Source: Viola odorata
Lineage: Eukaryota > Streptophyta > Magnoliopsida > Malpighiales > Violaceae
DNA length: 64,000 nucleotides
NCBI GenBank assembly: GCA_963691705.1
Contig: OY829545.1
Span: 39,047,475 to 39,111,474 of the forward strand
Direction: 5' to 3'
Shown here piece after piece: positions 11,222 to 20,942 of this stretch; positions within the stretch are counted from its first letter, which is position 1, and each line of letters starts with the position of its first letter. The notes below the pieces were generated by a model that did no database searches, was not told where the DNA came from, and worked only from the letters and a program-made list of their open reading frames with translations. A program made the translations under genes and the position numbers.

Positions 11222-12445
11222 AACTCAATTACTCCACGTATGAGAAGGAGCTGTATGTCTTGGTGAGATCGCTCATGGTTTGGGAACATTACCTACTGCC
11301 GAACCAGTTTATCATCCATACGGATCATCTGAGCTTGAAGTACCTCCAAGGATAAGCGAAGCTCAACAAACGACATGCAAAGTGGATGGAACTTATTGAA
11401 GCCTACCATTACACCATCAAGTACAAGAAGAGCAAAGACAATATGGTTGCCGATGCTCTCTCAAGAAGGTACATGCTCATTAATTCTCTAGATGCCAAAT
11501 TTTTTAGATTTTCACATCTAATGGACCTTTATAAACATGATCAAACCTTCTGTGACATATATATTGCATGTGATAAAGGACCCTACCTGTATTTTATAAA
11601 TCATGACGGTTTTCTATTAAAAAAAAAACAACTTTGCATACCCAAGTCTAGCATTCAAAAATTACTTATGTTGGATGCCCATGAGGGTGGATTAAATGGT
11701 CATTTTGGCATTACTAAAACACTACATGCTTTAAAGGTGCATTTCTTATGGCAAAAAATGAAAGTTGATGTGACAAAATTAATTGCTAAATGTATTGTAT
11801 GCAAACGGGCTAAGTCCACATCCATGCACCATGCATCCTATATGCCGTTACCGGTAGCTAGTCATCCTTGGGTTGATTTATCAATGAATTTTATTCCAGG
11901 ACTACCAAGATCTATGACCTGTAATGATTCTATCTATGTCGTGGTTGACCATTTTTCTAAAATGGCTCATATCATTCCATGCGTTCCACTCAACCATTGG
12001 CTTTTCTCCGTTTGAGGTGGTATACGGGTTTCAACCCCTGACCCCTCTTGATCTCTTACCGTTACCTTTGAGTGTACTTAAGTGTACAGATGGCGAGACT
12101 AAAGCAGAAGAGGTCAAAAAGTTAAATCAGGAAGTCCGCAAGAGAGGTTATCAAACGGAACACGGGCAAACCACAAACATGGTTTGAGCCAGGCTAGTGG
12201 GTATGGTTACACTGGTGCAAGGACAGGTTCCCTCAACAATGACAAGCAAAGTTGAGTCCTCGTGGCGATGAACCCTTTGAAATCCTCCACCGGATCAACG
12301 ACAACGCATACATCCTTGACTTGCCGGGTGAGTATGGATCCATGAGCAACTCTTTACATATTAATGATTTAAATCTTTATAATACAGATAATGGAGGAGC
12401 TGAGGTGATGGATTCGAGGACGAATCCTTTAAAAGGAGGAGGAGA
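11222..12445 (+). pseudogene. Ty3/gypsy pol remnant E2: RNase H end, integrase, pol C-terminus
   Basis: The frame opens inside RNase H ([26 protein letters not shown], then a stop near 11355) and runs through NMVADALSRR. The integrase zinc-binding part follows (H..H, then CIVCKRAK) and the start of the catalytic core (HPWVDLSMNFIPGLP). The core is then deleted: near 12000 the sequence jumps to PFEVVYGFQPLTPLDLL, followed by the C-terminal GDEPFEILHRINDNAYILDLPGEY and MDSRTNPLKGGGDD. Several frame changes are present. It is an inactive gypsy fragment on the opposite strand from F1. Confidence 0.8.
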
Positions 12446-13330
12446 TGATGCGATCATGACTATTATAACGCTTGAAGAGCCGGAGATAGTGCCAAAAGGG
12501 CCAATAACCCGTAGCAGAGCCCAGAAGCTAACACTATGGATTGAGTGGGAGACACAAATGGATGCTTCCCATACACCAAGTCAAACGTTGATGTAGATAA
12601 CTTCCAGACTGAAAACCACAAAGAATGTTACCGGAAAGACGCATCTATCGGGAAAAGTCAAATGGCTTCCGTTTGACATACCGAACAACTATCAGGACAA
12701 GTCAAACTAAGTCAAACGGGTTCCGTTAGCCTTCCAAATGGATGACGTTCCAAGATCTTCCGGATAGCCTTCCAAACGGATAATATGTCAAAATCTTTCG
12801 GATTCCTTTAACTTTTCAAATCTACCGGGTTTGCTCTACTTATAAATAGCCGCACTATTTTTCATTTCTCGTTAGTTTTTATGTAAAGTGTTTTGCTTAC
12901 GTTGAGAATACTCCGCCCTTAAACACCAGAAACTTACCTTGTGAGAATCAAGTCCATGACTTGATTCATTGCAAGTAAAAGGCCTCTAGTCTTCAACCTT
13001 TTAATTTACTATTTGAGTGTTAAATCCTATAAGAATTTGGGATATTTATGTTCAAGCATTTATCTTGGATTTTTGTATTTGGATGTTTGTGAGCAAGTGT
13101 GATTTGGGTGTTTACTGTTAATCGATTGCTTTGAATTAATAGTCCATTACAAATTCCATCATTGTTATTTCCTTTCCGTGTTCAACTTAATCTTCTTATT
13201 TCTGCTGCGTTATTCACCTCTCTGTTTCCGCTTTATATATCATCCCTACTGTGAGTTCCCACGGGATTTACTTGATAACTCGAGCTAGATCCTTAGCTAC
13301 AGAGCTTAAGCACATCTGATTCTTCGAAAG
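12446..13330 (+). mobile_element. 3' LTR of E2 (right border approximate)
   Basis: A purine tract AAAAGGAGGAGGAGA (about 12431-12445) is followed by TGATGCGATCATG, the LTR start. The pol frame runs on into the LTR (GPITRSRAQKL, stop at 12594). CTTATAAATAG near 12838-12848 is a TATA candidate. The distal part (AACTCGAGCTAGATCC, near 13275) resembles the distal part of the E0 LTR near 6750, so the two LTRs appear related. I could not fix the right border; E3 coding begins at 13348. Confidence 0.55.
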
Positions 13331-13347
13331 GGAACTCAAATCACGTC

Positions 13348-14025
13348 ATGGAGCCTCCTTTTCCTCAATCGTTGGTCAAAACTAAGAAGGATAAGGAGGA
13401 TCGAGAAATATATGATATGTTTAGTAAGGTTCAGGTTAACATTCCTTTATTGCAGGCAATTAAGAACGTTCCTCGTTACGCTAAATTTTTAAAATCCTTG
13501 TGCACTAACAAATGTAAGATGTCAGGTATGGAAAAGATTAGCATCGATGCCAACATCTCGGTTGTGATCTAACGGAAGCTATCGTCCAAGTGCAAGGACC
13601 AAGAGATGTTTTCCATCGTATGCAAAATTGGCACTACTGACATCGGTAAAGCTATGTGTGATTCAGGTGTAGGTATCAACATCATACCCTTGACGATATA
13701 TAACAATCTCGGTCTTGGGCCCCTCATGAACACTCGGGTTGTCATTCAACTAGCTGACCGATCTGTCGTCTACCCCAAGGGTGTTATTGAGGACGTTTTG
13801 GTACAAGTTGGCAACTTCGTATACTCAACTGACTTCTATGTGATTAACATGGAGGATGACCAATCTGTCAAGACCTCGAGCATGCTTCTTGGACGACCCT
13901 TTCTCAGGACCGCCAGGGCTAAAATTGATGTCCACGATTGCACAATCTCACTAGAATTCGATGGTGAGATCATTAAGTTCAACATGCTTGACGCCATGAG
14001 ATACCTACCGAGTTTTGTAGTGTGA
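13348..14025 (+). pseudogene. Athila-like gypsy element E3: gag C-terminus and aspartic protease
   Basis: ORF 13348-13572 (PPFPQSLVKTKKDKED..NIPLLQAIKNVPRYAKFLK) is the conserved gag end of Athila-type elements. After a break the frame 13606-14025 encodes the protease with AMCDSGVGINIIP (DSG active site), VVIQLADRSVVYPKGVIED and MLLGRPFLRTARAKIDVHD. The gag N-terminal part and the 5' LTR of E3 are missing or were replaced by E2 sequence. Confidence 0.8.
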
Positions 14026-14361
14026 ATTTTATTAATGTTATTGATCCTGTTGTTGATGATATTTCTATGCTAACCACTGATAAGAACATTACACCCGCGA
14101 CACTAGACGACATTACACTAACACTTGTGACTCTGCCCGAACTACATAAAACTGTTGCCGCACTAGAGGAGCACTCGATTGTCTCTTCTCCTTCTGTACC
14201 CTCTCCTCTTCCTACTGATCATGCTAAAATCCCCCCTTCCATTGTGTAGGCACCCAATCTAGAGTTGAAGACCTTGCCCTCGACCTCAAGTATGCCTACC
14301 TTGGCGATGGTGACACCCTTCCAATAAGCTCGACTCTACTGAAGAATAGGAACTAGTAACC

Positions 14362-15900
14362 ATGTTGAAGGAATTCAGACAAGCCATTGGATGGACCATA
14401 TCTGAGATCAAGGGGCTCACACCATCCTATGCACTCATCGCATCCATTCGGAGGATACTGCAAATCGGTCCGCCAACCTCAACGCCGTTTGAATCCACTT
14501 ATGATGGAGGTGGTGAAGAAGGAAATACTCAAGTTGTTAGACGTTAGCGTCATCTACCCCATCTCCGATAACACTTGGGTGAGCCCTATTTAGGTCATTC
14601 CAAAGAAGACTGGTATTACCATCACCACCGACTAGAATGGTGGATTGATTCCTACAAGGATCCAGAACGGCTGGCATATTTGTATTGAGTACCGCAAGTT
14701 GAATGCCGCCACTAGGAAGGATCACTTCCCTCTTCCTTTCATTGATAAGATGCTGGAGCGTCTCGCGGGCAAGATGCATTATTGTTGTTTGGATGGGTAC
14801 TCTGGTTTCCACCAAATTCTAGTAGTGCTCGAGGATCAGGAGAAGACTACCTTTACCTGCCCCTTAGGTACTTTTGCATACAGAAGGATGCCATTTGGTC
14901 TTTGCAACACACCCGCCACCTTTCAGCGCTGCATGGTTAGTATCTTCTCAGAGTTTGTGGAGAACGACATTGAGGTATTTATGGATGACTTTACTATTTA
15001 TGGTAATTCTTTTCTTGAATGTCTAGCCAATTTGAAGAAAGTTTTACAACGTTGTGTGGAAACTAACCTTGTTTTGAACTTTGAGAAGTGTCACTTCATG
15101 GTTGACCGAGGCCTCATCTTAGGGCATATCGTCTCTCGTAAGGGTATTGAGGTTATAGAGTCTTTGCCTTACCCCACTTATGTGCGCGAGGTGCGCTCCT
15201 TTCTTGGTCACGTAGGTTTTTATAGGCAGACTTCTCCAAGATTACCTAGCCTATGTGCCAACTCCTGTAGAAAGACGTCGTCTTCATTTTTGATGTGAGC
15301 TGCAAGGCCTTGTTTGATACCATCAAGGCAAAGCTCACCTATGCCCCTATCATTCGAGCACCCGATTGGAATCTCCCCTTTGAGATTATGTGTGATGCTA
15401 GTAACACCGCATTCGAAGCTATTTTGGGCCAGAAGAAGAACCGCGAGACCTACGTGATCTACTACTCCTCAAAGCTATTGGATGACGCACATCGAAACTA
15501 CACCACCACTGAAAAAGAGCTTTTAGCAGTTGTCTTCGCTTTAGATAAATTTTGTCAATGTCTTCTAGGCACTAAAGTCACTATTTATTCTAATCATACA
15601 GCTCTTCGCTGCCTCTTGACCAAGGCTGACGCCAAGCCTGGCCTCATACGATGGATCCTCCTACTCTAAGAATTTGACATCAACATCAAGGACAAGAAGG
15701 GAACTAAAAATCTGGTTGCCGACCACCTCAACTGACTGCTATTGAAAGAGGACGACACACCAACGACCATCCGAGATACCTTCCCGGATGAACATCTGTG
15801 TCTAGCCCATGATGCTCAATTCTCATGGTTTTCTGACATCGCTAACTTTTGCGCTACTGGTTCTTTCCCTATAGATTCCACAACCTCAGAGCGGCATCAG
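14362..15900 (+). pseudogene. E3 reverse transcriptase and RNase H, interrupted at 15900 by copia C1
   Basis: The RT begins in broken frames (VVKKEILKLLDVSVIYPISDNTWVSPI) and continues in 14645-15298 with DGYSGFHQI, RRMPFGLCNTPATFQRCM and the catalytic FMDDFTIYG, the Athila form of YVDD. RNase H follows in 15295-15669 (IMCDASNTAFEAILGQ, TTTEKELLAVVFALDKF) and then the connection KGTKNLVADHL. Stops interrupt the frame at about 14593, 14634, 15296 and 15667. At 15900 coding is cut by the C1 LTR. It resumes in the same frame at 35848, once the 6 bp duplicated target CATCAG is counted only once. Confidence 0.85.
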
Positions 15901-16200
15901 TGTTGGGATTACTTTCGAGTTGGAAACGAAATCAAGCTAGGATAAGAATGAATAAACAACAACGAGACAAAGGATTTATGTGGTTCGGTCTAGCCACACT
16001 CCACAAGCCGCATAAATACTATTGCTCTCAATGATGATTTTATAATTACAAGAGAAGTTATTTATAGGGGAAGAGACTAGCCTATGCAGCCGAGTTCTAA
16101 TACCACGCAAATTAGGAATTCTAATTAACTAAGACTATAAGTTCTACTCCTACTCCTATTAGGAGTTCTACTTAGCTAATCAGACTCCACATACTCAAAA
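15901..16200 (-). repeat. C1 3' LTR
   Basis: It starts TGTTGGGATT on the plus strand and matches 35548-35847. The outer end at 16200 is CTCAAAA, against CTCAACA in the other LTR, so the terminal TG of the minus-strand LTR is mutated here. A purine tract on the minus strand (AAGTGGGAGA) lies just right of it, at about 16203-16214, as expected for a PPT. Confidence 0.9.
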
Positions 16201-16304
16201 ATCTCCCACTTGAAGGCTGATCACAGGTTCCCTCTCACTTATGTAACTCTAGTAAAACTCAACCTGCATTAAGCAACTCTTTATATGCAGTGCCTTCTCA
16301 ACAA

Positions 16305-17906
16305 TCAGTCCTTAAGGCCAGTTGAAGCTATGCAAAACTTCAACTTCTCTTTAGTAACCACCTTGGTCAGCATATCTGCTAGATTCCTTGAACTAAGGAT
16401 TATCTTCAAGGACAAAGTACCATCACTAATCAACTCCTTAATAAAGTGATATCTCAACTGGATATGTTTTGTCCTAACATGAAAAACAGAATTCTTTGCA
16501 AGGTGAATGACACTCTGACTGTCGCTATACAAAGCACTGTCTTCCTGTTTCTTGCCCAACTCCTCAAGAAAGTTCTTCAACCAAATCATTTCTTTGCCAG
16601 CTTCTGAAATAGCCATGTACTCTGCTTCTGTGGTTGAAAGAGCAACACTTTTTTGAAGTCGAGACATCCAACTAACTGCTGTGTCACCCAAAGTGAAGGT
16701 ATATCCCGTAGAACTTTTTCTTGTATCCAAGCAACCACCTAAATCTGCATCAGAGAATCCTTCCAAGATAACATCTTTCCTGGGAAATATAATGCAACCT
16801 TAGAAGTACCTTTCAAGTAGCATAATAGCCACTTAACAACTTCCTAATGCTCTCTCCCAAGATTAGACATGAATCTGCTAATAACTCCCACTATATGAGA
16901 AATGTCTGGCCTCGTGCACACCATAGAGTACATCAAACTAACAACAATATATGCATACAGAACATTAGCCATTTTTTTCTTGTCTTCATCCGTCTGAGGT
17001 GACTGCTTCTTTGTGAGCTTGAAGTGGGCTTCCAAAGGTGTATTTCTGATCTTAACATCTTGAAGATTAAACTTATTTAATACCTTCCAAATGTACTTCC
17101 CTTGAGACAATTTCAAAGTGCCTTCACTTCTATATCTGATGATGCTCATACCAAGTATCTACTTTGAGGGACCCAAATCCTTCATCTCAAACTCTAGAGA
17201 CATCTGTCTCTTCAACTTGTTGATTTCCCTCATGTCAGGTCCTGCGATTAACATGTCATCAACATATAACAACAGTATAATATAAGATGAATGAAACTGC
17301 TTAATGTAGCAACAATGATCCATTGTACACCTCGTGTACCCACTCCTCATCATTAAGCTGTCAAACTTCAAGTACCACTGTCTTGGTGCTTGCTTTAAAC
17401 CATACAAGCTCTTTTTCAGCTTGTAGACCATGTCCTCTTTCCCAGTTACCGGGTATCCCTCTAGTTGTACCATATAGATGTCCTCCTCAGGATCACCATG
17501 TAAGAACGCAGTCTTCACATCTAACTACTCTAGGTATAATTACTATTCAGCCACAATACCCAAAACAAGTCTGATAGTAGTCATCTTGACAATCGGAGAA
17601 AAAATCTCATTGTAGTCAATGCCCTTTTCCTGCTGAAAACCTTTCACCACTAACCTTGCCTTGTATCTCTTGCTGCCATCAAGTTCTTCTTTAATCTTGA
17701 ACACCCATTTATTTTGTAAAGCCTTCTTTCCTGCTAGTAACTTAGTCAACGACCAAGTCTCATTCTTCTCAAGCGAACTCATCTCCTCGTTCATGACTAG
17801 CTCCCACTGAACTAATTCATCCATCTACATTGCCTCTGAATAACTCTTAGGCTCACCGTCCCAGTCAAAAGTAAGAAATAAACTGAAGGAGAGAATCTTT
17901 GTGGCG
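16305..17906 (-). pseudogene. C1 copia reverse transcriptase and RNase H
   Basis: Minus-strand frames 17824-17543 (LQNKWVFKIKEELDGSKRYKARLVVKG), 17518-17159 (MKTAFLHGD, KKSLYGLKQAPRQWY, catalytic YVDDML), 17149-16844 and 16766-16305 together give the copia RT and RNase H. The last contains DADLGGCLDTRKSSTGY, VALSTTEAEYMA and RTKHIQLRYHFI. The sequence follows the Tnt1 pattern closely. Frames are broken by stops near 17815, 17520 and 17155 and a gap near 16800. The N-terminal side is cut at 17911 by the LTR of element A. Confidence 0.88.
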
Positions 17907-17911
17907 GTCGC

Positions 17912-18480
17912 TGATAAGATTTTGTCTTCTGCCGAAGGATGTATGGCGGAACGGCTCCTCTCAGATCAGTGCTCACGACGGTCCGCGGTACCTGCAATAC
18001 GCCGGAGGGGGTCTCCGGCGGAAACACTCCGATGCTTAAGTCAGTATGTGTACTGAATTTGGTAGAGCTTGGGCCAGTCAGATTACGCTTACCTGCCTCC
18101 TTTGAGGGGGAGGTATATATATAGAAGAATTGAGCATTTCCGCGTTTGGGGATAGCTAGAGAGCTATCCCTAACGTTAGGGATCGTGGTTCGCCCCTCGG
18201 ATGATATGTTACCGTGGCGATATCCATGGGATAAATGCTACCACGATAGGGTAGCGACTGAGTGGTCCCCCTGACGCATGGTATTCCTCAGAATGAGAGC
18301 TCCTCGAGCCATCTAGAAGGTTCGTTTGGGAAAACTCCTGAGCGCTGTTTTGCCCTCTTGGCGTCAGCCTCTAGGGGAGGTGGTGGCCCTCTCCCTACCG
18401 CGAAGGTGGGAACAGTGATCTCTTCTTTCAGTTCAGGGCAATAGACGGGAATACCCTTTTCCTTAGGTGGATTGTTATCA
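17912..18480 (-). repeat. Element A 3' LTR (left)
   Basis: It starts TGATAAGATTTTG and ends GATTGTTATCA; both neighbours are GTCGC (17907-17911, 18481-18485). It matches the right LTR 32961-33501 with about 11 substitutions by hand count. It also has one 28-30 bp extra segment near 18145-18175 that contains an inverted repeat (GGGATAGCT..AGCTATCCC). Confidence 0.9.
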
Positions 18481-18925
18481 GTCGCGAAACTCTATTTGAT
18501 CTTCTTACTACAGTATCTGAGGTAACTAGGACTACCTCCTCAACATTTGTGTTTACCAAACTCCCACTATTTCCTGTAAGAATGTCCTCTGTAATGACTT
18601 TCAACATAATTTGTTCTTTAATTTCTTATTTCTTTATAGTTTCAGAATCTGCCGCAAGCTTATCCTTATACATTGCATTCTTATTGAAGGTGACATCCCT
18701 GCTGCTAATGACTTTCCTGTTCAACTCATCCCAGAAATGGTACCCGGTCTCATCTGAGCTGTAACCAATAAAAGTAACCTTGTTTGCTTTAGGATGAAGC
18801 TTATCCTTATCAGAATCTTTAACATGCACATAAGAAACACAACCAAAAACTCTCAAGTGTGAAAGTTTTACTTCTTTTTCTTGCCACTCTTCCTCAGGAA
18901 TCTTGAGTCCCAAAGGAATTGAGGG
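18481..18925 (-). repeat. 445 bp duplicate of C1 integrase/RT spacer (filler DNA)
   Basis: This segment copies 33502-33946 with only about four substitutions by hand count. It carries the same piece of C1 coding DNA (GYSSDETGYHFWDELNRKV). It ends abruptly at GAGGG/AAATAAG, where element A internal sequence begins. In the right-hand copy C1 continues normally past 33946. Confidence 0.9.
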
Positions 18926-19041
18926 AAATAAGCCCAACTGAAAATGAGCCCGAGTGTTTACCAAGGGATAACACCCTTTCTCCGTGAGGTATCAGAGCGT
19001 TTCCTTGTCAGAAGGGGGGTTAGATGATTTCTATCAGGGCT

Positions 19042-19047
19042 TATAAA
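19042..19047 (+). promoter_or_regulatory. TATA box of aORF1 (element A)
   Basis: TATAAA lies 69 bp before the ATG at 19111. The copy in element B has TATAAA 63 bp before its ATG. An AGCCCAACTGAAAATGAG block (TGGGCT, a site II-like motif, on the other strand) lies further upstream at 18931-18948. Confidence 0.6.
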
Positions 19048-19110
19048 TTGAGGTTTCTTCTGCGCAAGTTTCCTCGCACTTGCACGTCCATTTCTCTTCC
19101 ATATTTCGCC

Positions 19111-19494
19111 ATGGATGAACTGACCCAAAATTTCCTGATCTCCAAAACTTTGACTTTGAAGAACCTTACTGAAGGTGACATCGGCTTCCTGGAGAGGATG
19201 ATCACCAAGACCTCGGAGGATGTCCTGGAGTTGCAGGGGGTATTGACCCCTATTTTGTCCAAACAACTGGGGATATCTTTGGAGGACTTCAGTCCTCTGG
19301 AGAGCTTGGCGAAGCTGGCCACTACTACTGCCCACCTTGACATGGTTGCCTCGATGCTGCAGCAGCGGAAGGACTTGCTAGCCTGCTGCTTGAAGGGGAT
19401 GAGGGCCTACTCCGCTGAGCTGACCTCCGTTGCTGACACGCTGAGGGATATCCCGGTCGTACCAGAGGAGGATGATGCCGGATCCAATGCCTGA
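19111..19494 (+). CDS. aORF1 of element A, 127-residue helical protein, antisense to gag-pol
   Basis: I know no named function for it. The frame 19111-19494 is intact (127 codons plus stop). The start at 19111 is preferred over an in-frame upstream Met (19024) because element B's homologue begins at the matching MDDL and has exactly the same length. The protein looks mostly helical: LTQNFLISKTLTLKNLTEGD, then ERMITKTSEDVLEL, SMLQQRKDLLACCLKGM and an acidic end (EEDDAG). There is no membrane segment or zinc motif. It is first in a cassette of four plus-strand genes that run opposite to the retrotransposon's own gag-pol. Confidence 0.75.
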   Translation: MDELTQNFLISKTLTLKNLTEGDIGFLERMITKTSEDVLELQGVLTPILSKQLGISLEDFSPLESLAKLATTTAHLDMVASMLQQRKDLLACCLKGMRAYSAELTSVADTLRDIPVVPEEDDAGSNA

Positions 19495-19920
19495 CCGTTG
19501 CCTTTGTTTCCTCTTGCTGCCTTTCTCTTATGCTTTTATGTATATATCTGAACGCTGAGGCAGCTCAGGCCATAAATAAATGGTTGTTTTTGCTTTTTCC
19601 AGTCTTTTTTTGTCTCGTTTATTTCTTGCTGCATTGGCTGAATGTGTTGGTGGCAAGCCCAACTGAAAATGAGTCTTCTTCAGTATATACCCTTTCAGTG
19701 GTTGCGTTCCGTGAATGAGCAATGAATGCTTTGACTCAACTGTTTCCAAAGCCGCCGTTTCAGGGGTGAGTGATTGGGTAGTTATTTGGTGCCTTTTGGT
19801 TGGCGCATTTAACGAGCAAGTATATTGGTGCCGGATCAGCTTCTGATATTGCGGTTATTTTTCCCAGACATCTTAATTGATTTTTCAGGATCTGTGCGAG
19901 GATCGGAGCGCTTCCTTGGT

Positions 19921-19927
19921 TATTTAA
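19921..19927 (+). promoter_or_regulatory. TATA-like box of aORF2 (element A)
   Basis: TATTTAA lies 73 bp before the ATG at 19994. Element B has TATTTAT exactly 73 bp before its ATG. An 18-nt block AGCCCAACTGAAAATGAG sits 338 bp upstream of the ATG (19656-19673) and is present in B at a matching distance. Confidence 0.55.
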
Positions 19928-19993
19928 GGGAAATGCTTTCCTTTTCCCTGATCATCTTCATCTTTTCCTTCTCTTTGCTTTTTGCAGGTCAGA

Positions 19994-20449
19994 ATGACAG
20001 ATTTTTGCGGGCGTGATTCCTTGCCAACACCTCTGCCTTCGCCGGATTCGGATAATCCTCCTCCGACTCCACCGTGGAGACCTACTAAATATCCTGCTAG
20101 ACGCCAGGGTCGCAAGAAACCAGTGAAAGTGAAGAAGCAGACCTTTGCGTCCTTCTTTGCCGGCTTTGTGCCCCACTACATGATGCTACCGAAAGGTGAT
20201 GAAGCGTCACCGTCTGCCCCTCCTCCTCATTCTTCCGAGAATGAGGCTCTTTCTCACGACACTGATTTAAAGCCAGCAGCTTCTACCGTTGGGGAGAGTT
20301 CCCGTGCCCGTTATGACAAGGCGGTAGCCCATGCGACAAAGCTTGTGCCCAAACCTGTCGAATATTTCTTTTCCTACAACAGTGGATTGCCGTCGTCCCC
20401 GGAGGACTGTGAGTACTGCTATGACATGGATTGGGCTGATGAGGATTAA
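19994..20449 (+). CDS. aORF2 of element A, Pro-rich protein with acidic aromatic tail
   Basis: It encodes 151 residues, unbroken, with no family I recognise. It opens with a Pro/Ser-rich stretch (PTPLPSPDSDNPPPTPP) followed by a basic cluster (RRQGRKKPVKVKK) that could be a nuclear localisation signal. It ends with an acidic Tyr/Trp tail (DCEYCYDMDWADED). Element B has the same plan with DEEYYYWSSYWPDDD at its end. The basic cluster plus acidic aromatic tail could suggest a nuclear protein with an activation-like or binding tail, but this is inference. The start at 19994 aligns with element B's MADSYDQ start. Confidence 0.7.
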   Translation: MTDFCGRDSLPTPLPSPDSDNPPPTPPWRPTKYPARRQGRKKPVKVKKQTFASFFAGFVPHYMMLPKGDEASPSAPPPHSSENEALSHDTDLKPAASTVGESSRARYDKAVAHATKLVPKPVEYFFSYNSGLPSSPEDCEYCYDMDWADED

Positions 20450-20753
20450 CGCCTCTGTGTTGTATATGCCTATTGGCATTTTATGAATAAGATGATGTTT
20501 TCTGCCTTTTTCTTTTGTCGTTATGTTCTGTTAGCCTACTGGTCCTTGGTGATAGCCAGCGTAAGCGGTTGGCTTGGTCGAGGCAGTCGCTTCGCAGTTA
20601 TTTTGACTGGGTCAACCTCTGTCGCCCTTTTGGGGAATCACGACGAATAACTTCTCTTTTTCAAATTTCTTTAATGCGCTTCCACGTGGCCAACCTCTTT
20701 TTACACGCGTCTTCGCGCGATTGGTGGCTTGATTAATGCGGTGGCATTTTAAT

Positions 20754-20766
20754 CCTTTAAGAGGGG
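20754..20766 (+). promoter_or_regulatory. TATA-like box of aORF3 (element A)
   Basis: CCTTTAAGAGGGG lies about 187 bp before the ATG at 20943. In element B the matching CTTTAAAAGG is 181 bp before the ATG. It is a weak TATA match on its own; the conserved position is the main support. Confidence 0.45.
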
Positions 20767-20942
20767 CCATTTTTCTTTTTTCAGAACTTTTGCCCTTGCT
20801 TCGAATTTTTTCTCTTATCTTCCTTCGTCTTCTTCCCCGAATATCTCACCGACCGTCCGTCGTCGTCCGCCGATTCCTCTGTAACTCTCCCCTTTCAAGG
20901 TACCAATTCAATCCTTCTCAGATTTCCTTTTGCTGGTTTGTT

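Noticed and set aside
19024..19110. Upstream in-frame start for aORF1
   Set aside because: It lies before the TATA box and is not aligned with element B, where the matching extension also overlaps the TATA box.
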